Assembly (NCBI GenBank): GCA_031216445.1
Contig: CM062214.1
Coordinates: forward strand, 5,355,501-5,419,500
Origin: Lateolabrax maculatus
Lineage: Eukaryota > Chordata > Actinopteri > Acropomatiformes > Lateolabracidae
Direction of reading: 5' to 3'
DNA: 64,000 nt
The notes under the pieces were generated by a model. It was not told the origin of the DNA, ran no database searches, and saw only the letters and a list, made by a program, of their open reading frames with translations. Positions 46,076 to 56,949 of the stretch are shown here, in pieces (position 1 is the stretch's first letter; each line of letters begins with the position of its first letter). The translations under genes and the position numbers were made by a program.

Positions 46076-48840
46076 GCTCTGGGGTTTTTTCTTTACTCAT
46101 TCATCCACATGAACAATAATATCCAGAGTGTGAACTCTGAATCCACTACGGGTCAACAGAGAAAATGATTTTTTGTTATATTTTATTAAAATGATTTGTA
46201 ATCTTTCACCATGTGGCCAGAGTCCGATCCACTGATGAACACTGAGATCCGGTTGAAAGCACTTGAAGAAAGACAGTTAGTGATCCTTCAGTTACAGTTT
46301 TTCCTCAGGTGCTTAAGCACATTTTCAGCAACACTGCTGGGTTTCTCAAAAAGAGGTGAGATCCACAAAAATGTCTAAAGTTATATTGTTTGTTTACAAT
46401 GTGTGCACCCAGGAGTGCCTGTAAACCAGGAGTGAATTCTCCTGTTGAAATTAAGTCAAACTGAAATTGACTTTCTAGACACCCCTCTGACCAAACTGAC
46501 CAAAACATTTAGAAGTCTCCCTTTGTTCCCTCTGTGGCTGTAAATGTGTGTGAGATGATGTCTGAGGAGAGAATCTGAATTTGACATGTGAGTGACATGT
46601 TTATTATCACATTGTGTAACAAGTCACACTGTAAGCTGAGGATGAGCATGTTGCTAAGCAAATCTGTGGCATGATGACACCGGGAGACATTTTTCTGTTT
46701 GAAAGGCTGTGACCGTTGGCTCAAATATTTTGCATGTGAGGATTTACACAATGCTGAACGTGTCCGAGAGTCATGCCGTTTGTTAGAGAAGCAGCGTAAA
46801 CCATTTTAACCTCCAAGACAACCCTAAAGGCACCACTTGGTCAAAGGAACTTAATTATACTTTTGAAGTGTGACTCTGATGATGTAGTTTCTTGTATGAA
46901 CCCCAGAGGGAGCCATGCTCAAAGAATTCCACCCAAAGCTCCACCACAGCTTCATGTTTCTATTAATGGCCTGAACACTTTAATGCACATGTTTGCATGC
47001 ATCATTCATATTTACTTCTTAATCAGATAATGGAATTATTACCACTTCAGTGAATTTAATACACCTTTGCATAACACTAAATAATGTTTTCAATCACACA
47101 GCAAAAATCTCTGGGCCAATGTAAAACTATATACATATATGGCCTACAACAGAGCTGTGATTTTCAGGACTAGGGACATTATTTTGACAGAACACGTTGG
47201 GGTTAGTCAGACTTGCTTTGTGGCCACATGTATCGCGGTAACACTGGAAGTACCAAACCCTTGACATTCAATAATAAGCAGGTCAGACAGTCGGGTTGAC
47301 CTCACAGGATATGAGATCAAAGATAAGAAAAACATTCTGTCATCTCCTATTCCACACAAAGCTTCATCCAAATCTAGTGTGTTTGTCATGCATGCACTGT
47401 GTCTGGATCCGTGCATATGCTCGGCCCGTGTTCACGTTCCCAGATGGTTTTTTAAACTGTTATTTTACCAACAAACCTGGCCTGATGCACCACTCCGAGC
47501 TACAAACAGACTAATGCTGGTGGGGATGAACTCTTGCTTTTAATGTGATACTCACGCACACCAAAACACTCTTAATGTAGATAAATCCTTTCACGGACCA
47601 TATTCTGGCCTGAAATAGTTGGAAGGGGGATTATGGGGTCAGACACTATAAGAGAACCATGCAGGGTGTAATAGATGGATTTCCTTCTGCTTTACGCTCG
47701 CTCCCTTTGAGCTTTATAATACTGAAACCTTCAGCTGTGTGGGGATTATGAAGATGAAGCTGTATAACAATGCATACTGCAGTGTAACAGTGCTGAGTAA
47801 GAGCTTCATCAGTGTTTTAGCCTTAGTCTGTGGTTCCTCTTGGCTTGTAACCCGGACTCATTACTTCTAGTTTTGTAGTTTGGACATTCAGGGGAAAAAC
47901 ACAAACATACAACAAGGCACCAGCTACTATAGAGGCGGTGAGTTTAACTCTTTCTATGGCAAGTGTGACTACAGTATGGTTTACACACAGCGGGGGGGAG
48001 AAGCACTGAAATCTTTCTCTTTGAGGTCATCTTTTACTCTGAGCGATGGGTCCTACATGAACACACAAGTTTCTGCCACTGTTACAGCAGTTTTAGTTAT
48101 TCCACATGAGCGATTAGTGTAATTCTGTTTTGTCTGTCTTGTCTTGCTCATGTTGCCTTGGTGCTCTGATATGTCTAATATGAAATGTTATAGAAATAAG
48201 AAAGATTTGAAACAGTGTTTTTAGGCGCTTTAAGTAGCAATCTACAAATACTAAGATCTGCATTCAACAATTTAAAATTGACTTAAATATGATTATATAG
48301 AATGACCCCTTTCACTGGTGTTATATTGTAGGTTTCATCATTGGATTGGATGTCATTATTGATGCAGTAGAAGCAGTGGTGGAGTACACAGATACTTTAC
48401 TGAAGTAAAAGTACCAGTACATCATTGTAAAAATACACAATTAACGTAAAGGTCTTTCATTCATAATTTTACTTAGGTAAAGGTACATTTAAAAGGATTA
48501 TCAGCAAAAAGTACTTAAAGTAATCCAAAGGAAAAGTACTGTAAAAAAAACTTTTATTTATTTGAGACTTAAACAATTATTTAAATGAAACCATCTGATT
48601 AGCTGACAGAAATACAGAAACATTCACAACATGACAAGGGGCCCCAGGTGCTTTTTTGGCAACTATTAATCTCTAACAAGACAGTCTGTAAATTTATCAT
48701 GTGTGTTTTTATGTAAAATGTTAATCTGCAGGGTAACTAGAGATGTCCAATAAATGTCAATAAAATAACATGTACAATATATTCCCAAGAAAGAGTAGAA
48801 GTTGGATAAAATGGAAACAATCAAGTGGCCTACTTCAAAC
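46076..48840. other. Spacer between tead1 and rassf10
   Basis: No gene recognised. Open frames such as 47880-48122 lack family motifs. A teleost repeat R11 lies at 48374-48560; the rest looks unique. Enhancers may be present but cannot be recognised from sequence alone. Confidence 0.55.
48374..48560 (+). repeat. Dispersed teleost repeat R11
   Basis: 'gcagtggtggagtacacaga', 'ttactgaagtaaaagtacca' and repeated 'aaagtact' words match a very common teleost repeat built of 'agtactttactcaagtaaaagtac' style sequence. About 190 bp. Class not certain. Confidence 0.55.
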
Positions 48841-48854
48841 CTGAAGGGACAGAG

Positions 48855-48979
48855 TGTGTGTGTGTGTGGGTGTGAGTGTGTGTGTGTGTGTGGGTGTGAG
48901 TGTGTGTTTGTGTGTGCGGGTGTGTGTGTGTGGGTGTGTGTGTGTGTGTGGGTGTGAGTGTGTGTGTGTGTGTGTGTGG

Positions 48980-49010
<31 letters not shown>

Positions 49011-49029
49011 AGTGTGTGTGTGTGTGTGT

Positions 49030-49064
<35 letters not shown>
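48855..49064 (+). repeat. GT-rich minisatellite upstream of rassf10
   Basis: About 200 bp of alternating GT interrupted at irregular intervals by GGGTGTGAG or GGG units. Alternating purine-pyrimidine DNA of this length can adopt Z-form. It ends in 'cacagagagagagag' about 500 bp before the rassf10 AUG. Frames through it (Cys/Val or His/Thr) are artefacts. Confidence 0.9.
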
Positions 49065-49592
49065 ACAGAGAGAGAGAGAGGGTGAGAGTGGCGGGGAGGC
49101 GTGTCCCAGCCGTTACAGCACCCTCCTGTTCAGTCCCACACACACACACACACACAGCAGAGCAGCCTGTCCTGACACAAGGACGCACCTCTCCTCTCCT
49201 CTTCCTCCTCCTCCTCCTCCTCCTCTCCTCTGCGGAGCAGCGCGCAGGGCTGAGATCGATCTGCCGGGGAGAGAGGGATGAGGTCCCGGCAGGCGGCCCG
49301 GGGACACACCGCTGTAAACAGAATGGATGTTATCTCACTGAAGACAACTCAGCCGTCAGGGCGGGACGAGCTCATATGTCCGGACTGAAGTGGGAGCTGA
49401 CACGGGAGCGCAGAGAATCAGTTTTTTTGGAGTGTTTTTGCTTCAGTTTCTGACCAGTTTCGGCCGGATGAAGTTTTGAGTCAACTTGAAATGTGCTCAC
49501 CAGCCTAGAGACCGCCTCACTGTCGGAGCGGCCCAACACGCGCAGGGAGGATACGTTGTACCAAACTTTTCTGCCTCGGAGTGGAGCCGGAG
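49065..49592 (+). promoter_or_regulatory. rassf10: Putative rassf10 promoter and leader
   Basis: GC content and CpG rise sharply from about 49090 and stay high through the coding region, like a CpG-island promoter. The stretch has an AC tract (49137-49156), a TCC-rich tract (49195-49232) and a short upstream ORF at 49323-49388. No TATA box is clear and the start site is unknown. No splice acceptor is needed before the AUG, in line with an intronless coding region. Confidence 0.45.
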
Positions 49593-51035
49593 ATGGAGGC
49601 GGAGGAGGGCAAGATCTCCGTGTGGGTCTGCCGGGAGGAGAAGCTGGTCTCCGGGCTGACGAAGCGGACCACCTGCGCCGACGTGGTCCGAGTCCTGCTG
49701 GAGGACCAGAACCTGCAGCAGGGCGCCTCGGCGGCCATGCTGTCCGGCTCCCCGCAGTCCTACTGCGTGGTGGAGAAGTGGCGAGGCTTCGAGAGGATCT
49801 TACCCAACAAGACCAAGATCCTGCGGCTGTGGAGCGCCTGGGGGGACGAGCAGGAGAACGTCCGCTTCGTCCTGGTGAAGAACGAGGCTTCGCTGCCCAA
49901 CAACGGGCCCCGCAGCGCCGAGGCGCGGGTGGTCCAGAGCCGGGAGAGCGGCGGGCCGGGCGGGGGGCTCCGGGGCACCGCCAGGACCTGCTGGACCGCC
50001 GCGGCCGCCGCCGCCAACCTGTCCCAGGACAAGCAGAGGCGCATAGTCAGGAAGGCTTTCAGGAAGTTGGACAAGATTAACAAAAAGAAAGAGCAGGCTG
50101 TGTGTAAAGATAAAGGCTCCGTGGAGAAGATGGAGACGCTGGTCCACCTGGTGATCTCGCAGGACCACACCATCCGCCAGCAGATCCAGAGGATCAAGGA
50201 GCTGGACCGGGAGATCGAGCGCTACGAGGCCAAAGTGCACTTCGACCGCATCAAGAGACACGGGGTGAACTATGTGCAGGACACATACATGGTGGACTGC
50301 TCCTCGGAGGCGCCCGCTGCCTCGGACTGCAAGCGCAAAGCGGAGCGGCAGGACGCGCGCTGCACGGCGGAGGCGCTGGCGCAGTTCGAGGAGTACGCGC
50401 GCCGGTGCGAGGAGGTGGTGCGGCTGCAGGAGGAGCTGACGGAGCGCGAGGCGCTGGTGGAGAGCATCACCGGGGAGATCCAGGAGGAGCTGAACCGCCG
50501 GTGGATGAAGCGGCGGCGGGAGGAGAGGGGAGCGGAGGCGGCGGCGGGGGACGCGGACGGCGCCGCGGAGGAGGAGGCGGGCCTGGCCACGTCCGCCGCC
50601 CCAGCTGCGGAGCCAGATGTGGAGAGCTCGTCGGAGAACGAGCTCGCGCTGGAGGAGGAGAGGATCAAAACGCAGCTGGACACCAGCCTGTACATAGGCC
50701 TGCGGCTGAAGACGGACCTGGACGCCATCAGGGGGGACTTGGACCTGAGTCTGGCACTCTGGGAGACCAAGGAGGGAGAACTTCTGGACCTACTGGCCAA
50801 GGTGGAGACCATGGAGATAGAGAAGAGCAAAGTGACCGATGAGGGTGAAGGAGAGCGGGGCGCCGGGGGCGCTGAGGCTGAGCCCGAGGCCCCGGAGAAG
50901 AGCAGCGGCTGGGTGGAGCAGGCCAGGGGTCTGTCCAAGGCCTGCAGCACCAACGACGAGGACTCGGACACGGGCCTGAGCTCCATGCACAGCCAGGACT
51001 CTGACAACCCGCCTGTGTGCGAGTCACTGGTATAG
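49593..51035 (+). CDS. rassf10: RASSF10, Ras-association domain scaffold
   Basis: 480 residues in one uninterrupted frame, starting ATG (G at -3 and +4) and ending TAG. A GTG twelve bases earlier is in frame but not chosen, because MEAEEGKISVWVC aligns residue for residue with human MDPSEKKISVWIC. RA domain about residues 6-97, with 'WVCREEKLVSGL' and 'VEKWRGFERILPNKTKILRL'. Coiled-coil stretches lie at about 176-222 (including 'DHTIRQQIQRIKELDREIER'), 260-310 and 352-412. The acidic serine tail 'NDEDSDTGLSSMHSQDSD' and final CESLV match human RASSF10. Human is 507 residues; the fish protein lacks a basic Arg-rich insert in the RA domain. RASSF10 is an N-terminal RASSF scaffold and reported tumour suppressor. 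It lies directly downstream of tead1, same strand, as I recall for human 11p15. Confidence 0.95.
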   Translation: MEAEEGKISVWVCREEKLVSGLTKRTTCADVVRVLLEDQNLQQGASAAMLSGSPQSYCVVEKWRGFERILPNKTKILRLWSAWGDEQENVRFVLVKNEASLPNNGPRSAEARVVQSRESGGPGGGLRGTARTCWTAAAAAANLSQDKQRRIVRKAFRKLDKINKKKEQAVCKDKGSVEKMETLVHLVISQDHTIRQQIQRIKELDREIERYEAKVHFDRIKRHGVNYVQDTYMVDCSSEAPAASDCKRKAERQDARCTAEALAQFEEYARRCEEVVRLQEELTEREALVESITGEIQEELNRRWMKRRREERGAEAAAGDADGAAEEEAGLATSAAPAAEPDVESSSENELALEEERIKTQLDTSLYIGLRLKTDLDAIRGDLDLSLALWETKEGELLDLLAKVETMEIEKSKVTDEGEGERGAGGAEAEPEAPEKSSGWVEQARGLSKACSTNDEDSDTGLSSMHSQDSDNPPVCESLV

Positions 51036-53600
51036 ACTCACTTTGTTTGGAAGCATGTTGGACTTTTATGCAAAATTCAAAGCCACAAACTCAGGGGCAG
51101 AGAGCGAGTGCTGGCAATACTGGGAGATGTTCTTCCTTACCTAAAATGCACCTCAGTACGGACACTGTAATTCTATAGCAATAATTCCTGTATGTAGTTG
51201 CACAATAAGCTAGAGGGGGGGGGACAGCATGCTTAGAGAGCTTCCATAGACCATGCTGCTCCATAGCTGACCTTTGACCTCCAGGAGGAGAGTCAACAAA
51301 GTACCACTTATTAAGAGAAATAGCCTAAAGGAGTATTACGATATGCCACTTACAATCTGATTCTGTCTTCAGTGAGAAACTAACTTTATGTTATACTTGA
51401 TCACGGGTTTACAATAACAGCTTGCTTTTGTCAGGATACCTCTGACTTTTTGCTGAAGCGACTAAAAGGTAAGGGTAAGTGTTTCAGAGACACTCTGTAA
51501 GTAGGCCTAATGTTCATAAACAGATAGGTTTCCTTTAAAAGGTCATCATCAGGTGTACCTTAATGCACAGTAAAGTACAGTTAGGTCAGCTACAAACATT
51601 ATATGAAAGCTCTTTCAGTCAAACAAATGCACAAGGAAGGCGGGATCAATTCACTTCAGCCTCTTCAAAATAAGATGGAAATTTATAGAAATCATGTATT
51701 TAGTGTTTGGAATTTTATCTGCTATTTGGAAAAATGAAAACTTCATGAATTGGAGTTGAAGTACTGATCCCTATCCTGCCTGCTAAGCAGAGTAAAATCA
51801 CTTGATATTGTCCAAAGTGTCAGTGTCTGTCTTTAAAGCACAAAAAATGATTTAACAATGTGTTAGAGCTGGGTCGCCTGGGTCCCAGATTCCAGGTTGG
51901 GAACCACTGGTTTAAAGCAGGTAAAAAGTTGATTCAGTGTGGTATCTTCCTTGTGAAACAGCCTTAGAGAGATCAGGTCAGAGCAACATCAAATGAAGTT
52001 TGGGCACTGGTTTGAAGGGGTACTCCAGCGATTGAGTATTTAATTTCCATAAATGTGTGGGACTTAAAAGAAACAGATTTTAAAAAAGTCGTCAAAATCG
52101 TCAAATTAAAGGAGCAGAGACCGAGAGATACAGATTTTTCATTCACAGTATGGGTCAAGCTCCAAAATCACAGGATCCTACATTTCCCATAATGCAACTA
52201 TATAGGATTTTTAATTACACTCCCCTGCCTCTTAAATACCCACTTCTTTCATACCCTAGACCTATAGTTTATAATGCAGGCTTTCTGGTGAAAGTCTTAA
52301 ATCAGGGCTTTAGGTAAACATTAGATAACCCCCTATGACATCACCAGGGTTATTGTTTCAAACCCCCCCCCCCGAGCAAGATATTATACAACTGTTCACA
52401 AGCTCAGTAGTACTCAAACTGAATTTAAAGTGTAAAATTGGTGGAGTGCCCCTTTCAATCTGGGCAATGATTACTGTTCTGGCATTTGTTTGGCTGTGTC
52501 TTGTTTCCCTGAAAAGTATTTTACTCAACGATAATCAGCGTAAGCAGACAAGAAAAAGCCTCATGTTTATATCAAAGTCCAAGTCAAGGAATTATTTCCT
52601 CAATCAGGACGGCAGCTTTATCAGATGGAAGTTATTGTGTAACAGAAAACAAACCCACAAGGAAAACAGACGTGAGCCTGCACATTAAATACCTACAGTG
52701 CAGTAGACTATGGTTCGGGCTAAACGCTTCTTGTCTAATTAACACATTTATATTAACAATACGATGGAAAACCAGTGAGTCCAAAAACATATGACATTTA
52801 CATTCAGAAGTCATTCTTTTTTGGCATCTTTGGCTTTCCATACTTAACTCACTTGATGATGCAGTTATATTCTCATTTCCACAGATAGAAATGTTACACT
52901 TATTTAGAAGCACATCATTTTGTGTAGGCCTTTACAATGTTGCCAAGCCTGTCCATTTGAGTCCATCTGTAAGTTCAAACACCTGTAAGATTGGATTTTA
53001 AGATGCTTTTAGAAGAAATGACCCCATTTAGCAATCCCAGAGTCCCTGCATCTCTGAATGCTGTGACATTAGGGGGAACTATTTAAAGCCTCACTTCACT
53101 TTTTACATGTTGGAAATAGTTGCTGCATAGCAGTGTTACCTGCACTCTTCCAGGAACTGCATAGATAATACGCAACAGATAATAAAACATAACCCACCAG
53201 AATACATTATTTTGAAATAATCCTTCAGCTAAATCACTCTGTGTGTTTGTCAGGCTGTTGTGATGTCAAATCTTACATGGTTGACTTTGTCTAACTGTAA
53301 AATGGTGAGAATTAATAACCTTGTAACACCTAGAAGAGACTGAGGATACTGTTTCTGTGGAGTTACCTGTATCCAAATACCATAATGTCCTGTGTGTAGC
53401 TAATTTATGTCGCTTGATCAGGGACAGTTTGGGCTTCTCAGTCCGTGACATTCAGCCTGCTTTGTCTAGATAGATGGCTCAAGATCAACAACTCTGAAGC
53501 TACAGCAAGAGTACTCAGATGCACTGTGGCTGCATCGTAACGCCAGTCAGCACATTATTACACATGACTGTTAGTGTTGAAATAAACAGCAAAACCTATT
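51036..53600 (+). other. rassf10: Probable rassf10 3' UTR and flank
   Basis: No coding frame follows the stop. Candidate AATAAA signals occur at about 53183 and 53581-53586; the latter is followed by a GT-rich 'ttggcttgtactgtgggttt' stretch. A 443-bp MITE (52014-52456) lies within. The true 3' end is not determined. Confidence 0.35.
52014..52456. mobile_element. MITE R9 with 20-bp inverted ends
   Basis: Left end 52014-52033 ('gaaggggtactccagcgatt') and right end 52436-52456, whose reverse complement begins 'gaaaggggcactccaccaat', form imperfect inverted repeats. The 443-bp interior has no transposase frame and includes a run of C at about 52365. The ends resemble teleost repeats with a 'gtggagtgcccctttaa' terminus as I remember them. 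Confidence 0.65.
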
Positions 53601-54011
53601 TTGGCTTGTACTGTGGGTTTATTCGGCGTGACTGACATGTCTGAGAGCATTTGTATGTGTGAGCGGTGTTTTCACACCTCAGCTAAGAGACGACTTCCCC
53701 CCTCGGTTAAACATAGGTTTGCGTTTCATTTATGGTTTTGGGATGGAAAGATTTTGCATACCTATAGGCCGCAGTGCTCGACGGTGAGAGGTGTGTGTGA
53801 AAAATGAATGTTTTTTTATGGCTGCCCCTGTAATCCTGTCATACCCGTCATGCATATTTGTGTTTAATGGCTGCTTCCAGATTGCTCTTGCATGAACTCC
53901 TGCATTAATTATGACAGGATGAAACAGAGACCTGAATGTAAAGAGCAAAGCTACACAGCTCAAGCTAACATTTAGTAACACAAATACCTTTGCATGTTCC
54001 TCTGGTGGTGC

Positions 54012-54360
54012 CTTAAAGGGTCGGCTCACCCAAATCACAAAAAACATATTTTCTCACTTACCCCTACCTAGTGTCTAACTATGTAAATTGTTACGGTTGT
54101 ATTTCTCAAAGTTTTGGGATATTTATCTCTGAAAGTTTTGCATCCACCCAAATTAATGAAGGTGAATGGAATCTAATTTGTGGTTCTTGCAACTATGATA
54201 AGACATTTTAAATATTTAACAGGAGTGTCCATCTTTAGAGACACTTTCCAGTTGTCTCACACAGAGCCCACTGTGGTCAGTGGGGGGTTTTACAGTGAGG
54301 TCTGTGGATTAACAAGAGTAATGGAGGTGCTCCATTCACCTCCATTGTATTAGGGTTAGG
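54012..54360 (+). repeat. Dispersed teleost repeat R12
   Basis: Starts 'ttaaagggtcggctcaccca' and contains 'cacaaaaaacatattttctc' and 'aatgaaggtgaatggaatct', a pattern I recall from a common teleost repeat ('aaagggtcagttcacccaaat'). Inner words near 54330 ('aatggaggtgctccattcac') suggest partial self-complementarity. Confidence 0.5.
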
Positions 54361-54770
54361 AAGAGTTTACATTTTACAGTTATAAACGTATATGCTAATT
54401 ATTTTACAGACTGATTCCAGTGTGTTTAGACTGGATATACTTACATTTCACTACTTTAAGGTCAAGCCAGGTGATAAATCATTTCTCTGTCTACATCACT
54501 GACAAGTCAAACCTACTTCAGTCATTGCCTCTTCAGTCTGACCATGAGAATTCCAGACATTTCTCCTAACAAAAGTTATAATTTTGTGACAGTTTTCCAT
54601 TGTTGCGGCAGTGCATCTTTCTGATCATTAAGCCACACCCTGGTGTTCTGAGCTACGTTTGGCGTGTATAGAATTATTTACAGAGCCTGTGTCTACACAG
54701 TAAGCCTTGTATCTACATCCACAAGGGAAATGATCTTATGAGTACAGAGAAAAAGGCTCTGATGCTGCAA

Positions 54771-55478
54771 GTTTTTACCCAACAGGCCATGAGCATTATG
54801 AGCATCAGTGGGGGAAAATCTTAAAAAATGCATGTGATTTAGTAGAAATATACAAACAGGAGGATAACAATTCTATTGAAAGACACAGTAAGAACTAGAA
54901 AAGTCTAAATTAATGGGAAAATTTGAAGTTGAAACATTTGAAATACAAAATACAAAATACTGAAATGAGTTGAGGTTAAGTTGAACTGGCAAGTTAAAAT
55001 GGAAATGCTGTTCAATTCAACCATTATGTTGACGGTCAAACACTGAAAGGAGTTGAAGATTAAGTTTTAGAGTCTGTTGAAATACAATAACTTGATTATT
55101 ATATGTATGTATTAATTTAATTGGAACTGCTGAATAAAGTATCAGGTAAACTGAAAGTGCTGAAAAGAGCTGAAGATTCAGTCAACATTAAATTCCTGTA
55201 AGAATTAAAGGCCAATTTAAGTGTGTAAATTGAAAGAAGTTGTCAGTTGAAGTGTCAGCTGAAGCACAAGCACTGAAAGCAGGTGAGCTCTCAGTTAAAG
55301 AAGAAAAAATGAAAGCAATTTAAATTTTAGTTGAAGAGTAGGGATTAAAGCAGTTAAACTGTTTACCCAACAGGAGTTGAGCATTATAAGCATCACTGGG
55401 GGAATTCCAGGGAAGTGTGTGTAAGTAGAAAAATACAAGCAGGAGGAGAAGCATATTCCTGAAAGATGCAGTAAGACT
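54771..55478 (+). repeat. Degenerate A/G-rich minisatellite flanked by 120-bp direct repeats
   Basis: Segments 54771-54896 and 55361-55478 are direct repeats ('tacccaacagg...gagcattat.agcatca.tggggga', then 'acaa.caggagga', then 'gaaaga..cagtaagact'). Between them about 460 bp is a degenerate array of units like 'ctgaaaggagttgaagatt' and 'ctgaaaagagctgaagattc' with about 30-40 bp periodicity. Confidence 0.65.
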
Positions 55479-56064
55479 TCAGCATTGCTGACCCTGAGGG
55501 AAATGTTTCACTATTTTCTATACACTGTATTTATACATAAAGAATGTATAAGCCTATGATGTGTTTTGCATGGCTGCAGCAAATACCTGAGAGACGTCCA
55601 GCAAAAACTGATTCAAACTTTTACAGTCACGTCAAGGTAAGACGTCTAAGCTCAGTCGGCTGTCATGTAAATGTGTCACTCAATATGCCGGCTGTCATTC
55701 AATACCATTCATTTCGTTCCTGCACTGACTGGTTTTTAAAGCGGCCTAGGTTCTTGTTCACCCAGTGTTGAATTCATCAGTGGTTGCATCGGCTGCACTG
55801 GCTGGTGACTTCATTGATTTTGGATTGATGTAAATGTCTGAAGGTTGGAGTGATCCAGGCTGGCAGCTGACACCCACTTTCTCCTGCGTCTTCAGTGGCA
55901 GATTGCGGTTCAGTTACACTGTCAGGTTCATCTGATATCAACAGGCCCTAAAGTCTCCTCTCTGCTTTCTTTCTGTCTACTCTCCTCACCTGTCTTTGCT
56001 TCTTATCAGCCTCCACATGCAACAGCTTTTCATATTTTGACCCTCCAGAGACCAGAGAGGTCAA

Positions 56065-56480
56065 AAAATTACCATTAGTTAAATATTTCTGGAAATTCTC
56101 TCTCTTTTCAAGAATTAGATGAGAAATTCGATACTACTCTTATGTCAGTGTTTGAAGTTTGGAGCTGGAGTCAGGATTTGGTTAGCCTAGCTTAGCATTA
56201 AGACTGGAAGCAGGGAGAAATAGTCCAAAAAGGAAAGAAATACACCTTCCACCTTACTCTTTAGGGCGAGTTATGTGCCGGAACTATTTATTGATGACAG
56301 CCAGGCTGGGTATGCAGCCTCCTAGAGTGTTGTTGTCACGGTGATGTTGACAGGTTTGGTACCAGCCTGCTTGTACAGTAGATGTTACAGTGGATACCAA
56401 TAGTGACCAGTTTTCACAGAGGAAAAACCTTCATCAAAACTTTTTAAACCACTATTACAGCGTAATGAATGTTCCAGCCA
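56065..56480 (+). repeat. Dispersed repeat family R4, copy 2
   Basis: Contains 'gcctagcttagcattaagac', 'tggaagcagggagaaatagt' and 'gttatgtgccggaactattt', typical internal words of the R4 family seen at 43791. Ends are less clear. Confidence 0.6.
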
Positions 56481-56621
56481 CTCTTATTTTCACAGAATCT
56501 TTCCTCCATGAATAACTAAAGTATATCAAATAAAACAAACCATTGTACAAGCAAGCAAACAAAATTCTTAAATATAAAAAGCTTAACTATTCTTATATGG
56601 CCACTAGTTAAGTGGATTGTT

Positions 56622-56799
56622 TGTGTGTGTGTGTGTGTGTGTGTGCAGACAGTCCAGTATTTATGGATGTGTGATTTTATGTGTGTACAGAGGCAAGGAA
56701 GGGCAAGAATGATGCAACATTGTTACGTAGAATAAACTAAAAACCTCATTATGAAAAACGTCAAAAATGAAGGACAACACAACACAGCAAACAAAGGCC
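56622..56799 (+). repeat. GT-led duplicated block, copy 1
   Basis: A GT tract followed by 'cagtatttatg', 'cagaggcaaggaag', 'aagaatgatgcaacattg' and 'acaacacaac', repeated in the same orientation at 58533-58718 at high similarity by eye. The downstream blocks near 56805-56920 and 57060-57205 are a second pair of similar segments, also separated by GT tracts. Confidence 0.7.
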
Positions 56800-56914
56800 T
56801 GTGTGTTTGACCTCCTGGTGCCATGCTTGGCATAGGCAGTGTGAGACCATTCATTTCACTCAAAACACTGGAATTCATGTAACTTGACATTTAAGCTGCA
56901 GGGGATACTTTCAA

Positions 56915-56949
<35 letters not shown>

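Noticed and set aside
47880..48122. An 80-residue frame between tead1 and rassf10
   Set aside because: It has no ATG at its beginning, no known motif and no flanking splice signals.
48855..49064. Regular repeats considered as a CRISPR-like or spacer array
   Set aside because: Simple GT/GGG periodicity without unique spacers; the organism is a vertebrate.
49581..49592. In-frame GTG twelve bases before the rassf10 ATG
   Set aside because: GTG is not a likely eukaryotic start here, and the ATG at 49593 aligns exactly with human RASSF10.
49493..50080. A 195-residue plus-strand frame overlapping the rassf10 start
   Set aside because: Gly/Arg-rich alternate frame of GC-rich coding DNA, no motif; the other frame matches RASSF10 throughout.
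50270..51007. A 245-residue minus-strand open frame opposite rassf10
   Set aside because: It is a Ser/Ala-rich shadow of a GC-rich coding region; the sense frame is clearly RASSF10.
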